From Limnochordia bacterium (lineage in GTDB: Bacteria; Bacillota; Limnochordia; DUMW01), in the NCBI GenBank assembly GCA_023230925.1, contig JALNWK010000054.1:1-18969 (forward strand): a stretch of DNA of 18,969 nt, written 5' to 3'. The position numbers and the translations under genes were made by a program. Shown in pieces: positions 14,062 through 18,969 of the stretch; within the stretch, counting starts at the first letter, position 1, and each line of letters begins with the position of its first letter. The notes beneath the pieces are model-generated. The model ran no database searches. It had not been told where the DNA came from and saw nothing but the letters and a program-made list of their open reading frames with translations.

Positions 14062-15105
14062 ATGCTTAAGGTGGCGATGTTGAGTTTTTGCTTGAGCGCT
14101 CTTTGCAGTGGCCTTCTATATCTGTGGGCACCTAGACTCAAGCTTGTAGATGAACCCAATGATCGCCGCATGAATCGGATTCCGTTGGCAAATGGTGGTG
14201 GTATCGCCATTGTCCTGGGAGTACTGTCTACTTTCCTCCTTAATCGTTGGGGCTCTGTGTTCAATATTCTGCCGGTGATCTTGATCCTCGGGTTAGGGGT
14301 CTATGATGATATCTACGAACTAAGACCACTACCCAAACTCATAGGCCAGATCATTATTGCTGTAATAGCTGTTGCCGGTGGGGTGTTAATTGAATCAGTT
14401 ACTAGCCCTTTTACCGGACAGGCCTATATCCTTGGATGGCTTGCCTATCCTTTGACGGTTATATGGATTGTGGCAGTAGTTAACGTGATGAATATTGTTG
14501 ACGGATTAGATGGGCTCACCGGAGGTATCAGCCTTTCTATTTGCTTGTTTTTGTATATATCCCTGAAAGGCCTGAGTTTAGATCATGATTCCGTGCTTGT
14601 GGTCTCAACTGCGGCGGCAGTAAGCGGGTTTTTACCCTTTAACTTTCCCCGGGCCAAGCTCATCTTAGGTGATGCTGGTGCCATGAGCTTAGGATTTATG
14701 TTGGCTGTATTGCTATCCCGGTTGTCAAGGGCCCAAGCCTTTAATCCGGCGGTTATTTTTATTGTTTTGGCAGTTCCTATTCTTGATACTTGTTGGGCGA
14801 TCTATAGGCGCACATGTCGGGGCATCCCCTTTTACATTGGTGACAGGGAGCATGTACACCACCGGTTAGCTCAAAAGATGGGGTCATCTGCGACGGCTTC
14901 AGCCTTACTCATAACAGTGAGTTTCCTAGGTAGTGGCGTTGCATTGGGGTTGGGCTATATACCAGTCTGGATGTCGCCGTTAGCAGCTTTGTTGATTGCC
15001 TATGCCTATACACAGGTGGCTTTGTGGCTTGGAGTAATACCAACCGAAGCATGGGACAAAGAAACGGTGTATACCCGTGCATTTAGAAGAGGGGGAAGCC
15101 AGTGA
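14062..15105 (+). CDS. tagO: Undecaprenyl-phosphate N-acetylglucosaminyl 1-phosphate transferase (TagO/WecA family)
   Basis: The predicted 347-aa polytopic membrane enzyme, with about 10 hydrophobic segments, would transfer GlcNAc-1-P from UDP-GlcNAc to undecaprenyl phosphate. This is the first membrane step of wall teichoic acid or other surface polysaccharide synthesis. Family motifs are 'DEPNDRRMNRIPLANGGGI' (30-48), the Asp pair 'DD' at 82-83 in 'VYDDIYELRP', 'NIVDGLDGLTGG' (144-155), 'LGDAGAMSLGF' and the cytosolic His box 'REHVHHRL' (262-269). AGGAGG lies about 11 nt before ATG 14062. The gene overlaps the 2-epimerase gene by 4 nt, so GlcNAc transfer and ManNAc supply are probably coupled. 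Confidence 0.94.
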   Translation: MLKVAMLSFCLSALCSGLLYLWAPRLKLVDEPNDRRMNRIPLANGGGIAIVLGVLSTFLLNRWGSVFNILPVILILGLGVYDDIYELRPLPKLIGQIIIAVIAVAGGVLIESVTSPFTGQAYILGWLAYPLTVIWIVAVVNVMNIVDGLDGLTGGISLSICLFLYISLKGLSLDHDSVLVVSTAAAVSGFLPFNFPRAKLILGDAGAMSLGFMLAVLLSRLSRAQAFNPAVIFIVLAVPILDTCWAIYRRTCRGIPFYIGDREHVHHRLAQKMGSSATASALLITVSFLGSGVALGLGYIPVWMSPLAALLIAYAYTQVALWLGVIPTEAWDKETVYTRAFRRGGSQ

Positions 15106-16256
15106 GAGGACAAATATCCGTACTGTTGGTGTTCGGTACACGGCCGGAAGCAATAAAAATGGCACCTTTAGTCCTGGCACTTCAAAGGGAGAAAGATCTC
15201 CGTCCGGTGGTGGTTGTCACGGGTCAGCATCGGGAGATGCTAGATCAAGTACTAGATATCTTCGCCATCCAACCGGATTATGACCTGAATATTATGCGGC
15301 AAGGTCAAACACTTACCCAGGTAACTAACCGGGTTTTGGCGGGTCTTGAGGAGATCATGGTTGAAGAGAATCCCGACTTGGTACTGGTCCATGGAGATAC
15401 TACTACAAGCATGGCCGCTGCTTTGGCGGGTTACTACGCCAAAAGACCTATTGGTCATGTGGAAGCAGGACTGCGAACCAATGATAAATTCAATCCCTAT
15501 CCTGAGGAGATGAATCGTCGGATCACTGGGTGTCTTGCGGATCTACATTTTGCACCAACCATAATGGCTAAGGAGAATTTGTTAGCGGAGAATATACCAA
15601 GTGCAGGGATCTTTGTGACAGGCAATACCGTAGTTGATGCGTTGCACCATGTCGTTTCCCAAGATCAGAGGTTTTCCGATAGCTCCCTGGAGCAATTGAT
15701 TGATCCATCTTGTCGTACGATTCTTCTCACTGCCCATCGCCGGGAGAGTTGGGGACAGGGTCTGGAACAGATATTCGAAGCAGTCAAATCGATTATTAAG
15801 GAATTTACTGATATTCAGGTGATCTTCCCTGTGCATCGTAATCCCCAGGTGATGGAACAGGCGATGAGGGCCTTTCGGGACGTGGAACGGGTCTGCCTAA
15901 TCGAACCACCCGCGTACAGTGACTTTGCAAGATTATTGCAGCGGGCCTACTTAGTCATGACCGATTCGGGGGGAATTCAGGAGGAAGCCCCTGGATTGAA
16001 TGTGCCCGTTGTAGTACTGCGGAACACCACAGAACGTCCCGAGGGTGTTGTGTCCGGCAATCTGGTTCTTGCAGGAACGGAAAGGGAAAATATCTACCGG
16101 GAAGTCTCTGCCATCCTACAAGATGAGGAAAGACATCATAAAATGGCAAGCGCGCCCAATCCCTACGGCGATGGTAAGGCGAGCGAACGGATCAAGGACG
16201 CAATTTACTATTACTTCAACAAGACACCGCACCGTCCCGAGGATTACCGAATTTGA
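15102..16256 (+). CDS. wecB: UDP-N-acetylglucosamine 2-epimerase (non-hydrolysing)
   Basis: This 384-aa cytoplasmic enzyme of the MnaA/WecB family interconverts UDP-GlcNAc and UDP-ManNAc, the donor for the linkage unit of wall teichoic acid. Motifs are 'FGTRPEAIKMAPL' (11-23), 'LVHGDTTTSMA' with D99, 'GHVEAGLRT' with E121, 'PYPEEMNRR' (132-140), 'TAHRRESWGQG' and 'DSGGIQEEAPGLNVPVV'. The GTG start lies in GTGA overlapping the tagO stop. The last residues ('KTPHRPEDYRI') extend slightly past the usual domain. The two genes together suggest teichoic-acid-like or capsular polymer synthesis, although no later tag genes are in view. Confidence 0.95.
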   Translation: MRGQISVLLVFGTRPEAIKMAPLVLALQREKDLRPVVVVTGQHREMLDQVLDIFAIQPDYDLNIMRQGQTLTQVTNRVLAGLEEIMVEENPDLVLVHGDTTTSMAAALAGYYAKRPIGHVEAGLRTNDKFNPYPEEMNRRITGCLADLHFAPTIMAKENLLAENIPSAGIFVTGNTVVDALHHVVSQDQRFSDSSLEQLIDPSCRTILLTAHRRESWGQGLEQIFEAVKSIIKEFTDIQVIFPVHRNPQVMEQAMRAFRDVERVCLIEPPAYSDFARLLQRAYLVMTDSGGIQEEAPGLNVPVVVLRNTTERPEGVVSGNLVLAGTERENIYREVSAILQDEERHHKMASAPNPYGDGKASERIKDAIYYYFNKTPHRPEDYRI

Positions 16257-16281
16257 GCAATAATTGAAGGACGTGGGATAG

Positions 16282-17130
16282 ATGTCCTTAGAACAGCCCG
16301 TACATACCGAAACACCAAAGGAAAAGAGTCAAAAAAGAATGGTGAGTACGATCCTGCGGGTGGTACTCCGTTTGGTGGGTATTTGGTGTGTGTATTTGAT
16401 CTTGATGCACCAAGGGGTTCGGGTTGTGGAAGAGGGGCTGCTGGAATACCCGGTTTTGTGGGGTCTAAAACAGGCCGGGGCTTATGTAACGAGCCTGCAA
16501 ATCACCACCGATGTGTTTGTGACGAACAAATACCTTAGCCTTGGAGAGCTAAAGGATGTAGCGGTAACATGTGCCGGGGACCTAGGGATTAGAGCCTCTA
16601 GGCTCCAGCTTACTGCCGAGGCGGAAGAAGGCATTAACCGGGTGCGGGCCCATGGGGAGGATAAGTATCTTACTGTATCGGCGGTGGCCCAATCCTTCGG
16701 AGGAGAACACTGGTACTATGATGAACTGGAGAAGGAAACCCGGCTTGCGGTTAACTGGATCGAGGGTGGGGAAGACTGCAACTTAGATGTGTGGTCCTCC
16801 CGCCGCAAAGTGAAGCAGGCCTGCAAGAGATCTGGGACTGTGCAAGACTTCCGCATGGTTTTTGAGGCATGGCTCCCGGGGCATCTGACGGAAGAGCGGA
16901 TCGCCGTCTTCCTGCAGGAAATCGGTGGTGAATGTAGGCTAAGTAGTGGTAGTACATCCGACCAACAGGAGCTTCTTCTTTTTTCGCCCCGTCTAGTGGA
17001 ACGAGTCACGGTACCAAAGATCGGGGCGATTAATATACAGATAAGATCCACCTATGATCCGACCAATGATGTCACCATGCTTAATGTGGGTATTCCTTCC
17101 ATAGATGCCACCCTAAAAGTAGAGAAATAG
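16282..17130 (+). CDS. ywmB: YwmB-like protein (TATA-box-binding-like fold), membrane anchored
   Basis: The predicted 282-aa protein has one hydrophobic anchor at about residues 22-44 ('ILRVVLRLVGIWCVYLILMH'). An extracytoplasmic part then has two similar alpha/beta halves, as in the YwmB family (DUF1779). Assignment rests on size, topology and the strongly conserved position of ywmB just before sporulation genes; single motifs are weak. The function of the family is not known. In Bacillus, ywmB precedes murA and spoIID; here both are absent and a SpoIIQ-like gene follows. The N-terminal cytosolic tail is short and charged. A candidate sigma-F promoter begins right after its stop codon. Confidence 0.6.
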   Translation: MSLEQPVHTETPKEKSQKRMVSTILRVVLRLVGIWCVYLILMHQGVRVVEEGLLEYPVLWGLKQAGAYVTSLQITTDVFVTNKYLSLGELKDVAVTCAGDLGIRASRLQLTAEAEEGINRVRAHGEDKYLTVSAVAQSFGGEHWYYDELEKETRLAVNWIEGGEDCNLDVWSSRRKVKQACKRSGTVQDFRMVFEAWLPGHLTEERIAVFLQEIGGECRLSSGSTSDQQELLLFSPRLVERVTVPKIGAINIQIRSTYDPTNDVTMLNVGIPSIDATLKVEK

Positions 17131-17132
17131 AT

Positions 17133-17161
17133 GTATGAAACTGGAAAATGTGGGGAGAATA
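17133..17161 (+). promoter_or_regulatory. Candidate sigma-F promoter of the spoIIQ-like gene
   Basis: GGGGAGAATA at 17152-17161 fits the full sigma-F/sigma-G -10 consensus GGNRANANTR. GTATG at 17133-17137 matches the -35 GYATA at four of five bases with a 14-nt spacer (15 is usual). spoIIQ is a known sigma-F gene in Bacillus. The one concern is the very short leader: the start near 17168 would fall on the ribosome binding site. Confidence 0.4.
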
Positions 17162-17178
17162 AGTAGCGGGGTGGATTC

Positions 17179-17955
17179 ATGGCAAGACTAAATATACGAA
17201 AACACGTAAATTGTGGACTGAATACTCTTAAGTCTAAGTTTGGTAGAATGTTACAGGTTTTGGCCAAGTGGAGGCCTTACCTCTGGCGATGGGCGGTGGT
17301 AGTCTGCATTGTTGTGGGGGGCGTTTATGTGATCCAGAGGGTGGTCATCGGCCGTTATCTGGCCGAGCTAGACCAACTATTTTCGGAACAACCCCAGCAA
17401 TCACAGCAAGTAGCGATTCCCCGCAGCAAGTTGACTGTAGAGGGAGCATGTCCGTGGCTTGGTCAGTTGGAGATCAATTGGCCGGCGGTGACGACTATGA
17501 GAGAGACTTCCGAGAAGCAACCCGTCAATAAGGCGCCAGAGGTGAAAAGAGATCCCTTTGATCCTTGGGCAATTGCGTTACCTGTAACTGGTCAGCTTAT
17601 GGCTGGATTCGGATGGCAGAGGCATCCTGAGTATGGAGATTGGCGTTACTTTGATGGTGTTGTTCTCTCTGCCCATCAGGAGCTCATTGCCGCTTCCGGT
17701 TCAGGCATGGTCCATGTACTTGAAGGTACCAAGATCAAGATCGACCATGGGGATGGATGGGAGACAATCTACGAAGATCTTGACGCCGTGTTGGTTTCAG
17801 ATGGCCAAGTGGTTGTCCAAGGAGAGACCATCGGCAGAAAGACTGGTGCTGGTTCGGGTCTACTAACCTGGAAGGTGTTTTACCGTGGTCAGGCGCAAGA
17901 TCCCACCAAGTATGTCCGGTTTGATGGGGCGGCTGTTGTATCGTCCTCGCATTAG
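17179..17955 (+). CDS. spoIIQ: SpoIIQ-like forespore membrane protein with inactive LytM/M23 domain
   Basis: The predicted 258-aa protein has a basic cytosolic N-terminus, one membrane span at about 36-57, a low-complexity Gln-rich linker (68-77) and a C-terminal LytM fold from about 130 ('LPVTGQLMAGFGWQRHPEYG' onward). All zinc ligands appear lost. The first His and the Asp of the HxxxD-type site read F158 and V162 in 'WRYFDGVVLSA', and the HxH site reads L228 and T230 in 'GSGLLTWKVF'. It would therefore be a structural protein, like Bacillus SpoIIQ, which pairs with SpoIIIAH across the intermembrane space to join forespore and mother cell. Position between ywmB-like and spoIIID genes supports this. 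A plain inactive M23 paralogue is the alternative. The ribosome binding site is GGGGTGG. Confidence 0.78.
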   Translation: MARLNIRKHVNCGLNTLKSKFGRMLQVLAKWRPYLWRWAVVVCIVVGGVYVIQRVVIGRYLAELDQLFSEQPQQSQQVAIPRSKLTVEGACPWLGQLEINWPAVTTMRETSEKQPVNKAPEVKRDPFDPWAIALPVTGQLMAGFGWQRHPEYGDWRYFDGVVLSAHQELIAASGSGMVHVLEGTKIKIDHGDGWETIYEDLDAVLVSDGQVVVQGETIGRKTGAGSGLLTWKVFYRGQAQDPTKYVRFDGAAVVSSSH

Positions 17956-17994
17956 AAGTGTAGATAGGTCAGCAGTTACCTCTCGGATTTCCGA

Positions 17995-18026
17995 TTCATA
18001 TTTGCCTTCTCCCTGCAATATACATT
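17995..18026 (+). promoter_or_regulatory. Candidate sigma-E promoter of spoIIID
   Basis: TTCATATT (17995-18002) fits the sigma-E -35 (GKMATAWW) at seven of eight positions. TATACATT (18019-18026) fits the -10 (CATACAHT) at seven of eight. The 16-nt spacer is one or two longer than usual. spoIIID is a known sigma-E gene in the mother cell. Confidence 0.4.
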
Positions 18027-18056
18027 AATTAGCAAGTGGTGGAGGGGGCGGGGTAG

Positions 18057-18314
18057 ATGCGAGACTACATCCGCAGAAGAGTGGTAGATATAGGTACCTA
18101 CATTATTGAATCAAAAGCGACTGTCCGGCAGGCCGCCACCGTTTTTGGCGTCAGTAAAAGCACGGTACATAAGGATGTTACTGAGAGGCTTCCGAGTGTA
18201 AATCCTGAACTGGCCAAGCAGGTGGCCAAGATTCTTCAGTTAAACAAGGCCGAAAGACATTTACGTGGTGGCGAGGCGACTCGGCGTAAGTACAAGGATG
18301 CGGATATTGCTTAG
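18057..18314 (+). CDS. spoIIID: Sporulation transcription factor SpoIIID
   Basis: This 85-aa DNA-binding protein is nearly identical in its core to the Bacillus protein (93 aa): 'YIRRRVVDIGTYIIESKATV', the recognition helix region 'FGVSKSTVHKDVTERLP' and the C-terminal basic patch 'RHLRGGEATRRKYK'. It activates and represses many mother-cell genes between the sigma-E and sigma-K stages. The C-terminal tail after 'KYKDADIA' is shorter than in Bacillus. ATG 18057 follows a GGAGG-rich stretch at about 18041. Its presence is the strongest single sign that the organism forms endospores. Confidence 0.97.
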   Translation: MRDYIRRRVVDIGTYIIESKATVRQAATVFGVSKSTVHKDVTERLPSVNPELAKQVAKILQLNKAERHLRGGEATRRKYKDADIA

Positions 18315-18323
18315 GAAAAGCCG

Positions 18324-18358
18324 CCCTTCATCTCCCCGTTGTGCGGGGGGATGAAGGG
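18324..18358. repeat. Long near-perfect hairpin after spoIIID
   Basis: A 15-bp stem (18324-18338 with 18344-18358, one G-U pair) has a TTGTG loop; GCC/GGC pairs can extend it. It lies 10 nt after the spoIIID stop. No T run follows, so it is not a standard terminator. It may be an RNA-stabilising end or a REP/transposon-type palindrome. Confidence 0.7.
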
Positions 18359-18369
18359 TTGTGGCATTA

Positions 18370-18429
18370 TGAGAAGATAGTCAGTATCGGAAGAAGACAT
18401 TGGTCTAGTAGTAGCTACTGACATTCTCA
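18370..18429. repeat. Imperfect inverted repeat with internal palindrome
   Basis: TGAGAA(gata)GTCAGTA at 18370-18386 pairs with TACTGAC(a)TTCTCA at 18416-18429, giving 13 paired bases across a 29-nt loop. The perfect palindrome AGTAGCTACT (18410-18419) overlaps the right arm, so two structures would compete. Confidence 0.5.
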
Positions 18430-18451
18430 GGTAGTGGGGTAATTAGCATAG

Positions 18452-18493
18452 AAAAAACAAGGGACGATGGATCTATTCTGTATTCGTCGTCCC
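18452..18493 (-). terminator. Possible minus-strand terminator
   Basis: GGGACGA (18461-18467) and TCGTCCC (18487-18493) form a 7-bp stem with a 19-nt loop. On the minus strand the stem is followed by TTGTTTTTT. No minus-strand gene is visible to its right in the window, so its role is unclear. Confidence 0.4.
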
Positions 18494-18550
18494 GGATAAT
18501 CTGTGCTCGGTAGCTTTCTTCCCGTGATGTGTTCTAACAGTCTCTTCAAG

Positions 18551-18727
18551 ATGATAGACGGCGAGCTAGTGTTTCCGGCTCGCTTTGTCTTCTACAAAGA
18601 TGAGCCAGGAATCCTGGAATTAGCAGGAAATGCTAGTTTAGTGTCGAAAAAGGTGATAGACAAGTTCATGTCCGTTGGTTCACAGGGAAGGGAGCCTCTT
18701 GTGTGTTCGCTACGCGTATTGGGATAG
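18551..18727 (+). CDS. Doubtful small ORF before the broken mbl gene
   Basis: The predicted product is 58 aa from ATG 18551; the frame is open from GTG 18503. The translation ('IDGELVFPARFVFYKDEPGI' and so on) looks somewhat protein-like, but there is no ribosome binding site and no family I recognise. It overlaps the start of the mbl remnant by 25 nt. It may be a chance ORF or a fragment of a lost gene. Confidence 0.25.
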   Translation: MIDGELVFPARFVFYKDEPGILELAGNASLVSKKVIDKFMSVGSQGREPLVCSLRVLG

Positions 18728-18870
18728 ATTTAGGTACGGCTAATGTACTAGTTTACGTGGATAATAAGGGTGTTGTTGTCCAGGAACCAGCTGTAGTTGC
18801 TGTAAGCACGGAGAACGACGATGTTGTGGCTGTAGGTCACGAGGCCTTTAACCTAGATCAGGCAAGCTGA
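18703..18870 (+). pseudogene. mbl: Truncated mbl/mreB gene, N-terminal 55 codons only
   Basis: From GTG 18703 (GGGAG 8 nt upstream) the frame reads 'MFATRIGIDLGTANVLVYVD', then 'KGVVVQEPAVVAVSTEN', then 'VVAVGHEA'. This is the N-terminus of the MreB/Mbl actin-like cell-shape proteins, with phosphate-1 motif GIDLGTAN at 7-14. After residue 48 the similarity stops ('FNLDQAS') and TGA follows at 18868. The rest of a roughly 330-residue protein is not found in any frame of the last 100 bp. The start resembles Bacillus Mbl most, and spoIIID-mbl is the Bacillus order. The gene is broken by a rearrangement or an assembly join. Nothing supportable is seen in 18871-18969. Confidence 0.8.
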
Positions 18871-18969
18871 TTTGCCAAGGCTGATAGTATTGCTAGTTTG
18901 CATGGCCTTTCAGGATCACAAAAAGTGAGTAGATTTCTTTAAGTTCGTATGGCGATAGTCTCTTCCTTG

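Overview
The window reads as chromosome from an endospore-forming, Gram-positive (Bacillota) bacterium. The evidence is CodY, SpoIIID, a SpoIIQ-like protein, a YwmB-like protein, ComEB and a LMW arginine-phosphatase-type protein, arranged in gene orders known from Bacilli and Clostridia. Gene starts carry strong AGGAGG-type ribosome binding sites. Protein sequences diverge clearly from B. subtilis, so this is probably a less-studied or uncultured lineage; the genus cannot be named from the sequence.

Layout. (1) 1-1894: a group II intron whose 5' tip lies outside the window, with its reverse transcriptase/maturase (534-1814) and domains V/VI (1815-1894). (2) 1968-3917: an accessory patch with two unrecognised exported proteins, a 5'-truncated minus-strand gene remnant between them, and two clear terminators; the second exported protein appears to carry a one-base frameshift near its C-terminus. 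(3) 4009-4665: tRNA-Leu(CAG) on the minus strand with its own promoter, then a roughly 570-bp regulatory region upstream of codY holding Spo0A-box-like sites, a pair of direct repeats 22 bp apart, a strong sigma-A promoter and a CodY-box-like site that suggests autoregulation. (4) 4666-6639: codY, convergent with dinB (DNA polymerase IV), whose stop codon lies inside codY's terminator. (5) 6748-9439: a PHP-family histidinol-phosphatase-like gene divergent from dinB, a membrane protein with an RCK_C (TrkA-C) domain, and a DUF1385 membrane protein. (6) 9483-16256: a compact co-directional block prfA, prmC, sua5, a fusion of LMW phosphatase (YwlE-like) with ribose-5-phosphate isomerase B, comEB, tagO/wecA-like and wecB/mnaA. 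It covers translation termination and its methylation, tRNA t6A synthesis, nucleotide salvage and entry into wall or surface polysaccharide synthesis. (7) 16282-18870: ywmB-like, a SpoIIQ-like protein with a dead LytM domain, spoIIID, a hairpin-rich spacer and a broken mbl/mreB gene. This matches the ywmB...spoIIQ-spoIIID-mbl order of Bacillus but lacks murA and spoIID.

Most notable points: the phosphatase-RpiB fusion with an apparent internal ribosome binding site and start for free RpiB; candidate sigma-F and sigma-E promoters exactly where the sporulation programme predicts them; a candidate CodY autoregulatory site; the complete loss of zinc ligands in the SpoIIQ-like LytM domain; and the truncated mbl next to a cluster of inverted repeats. 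I did not find convincing evidence of a wholly new multi-gene system. The oddities are individual gene and regulatory features.
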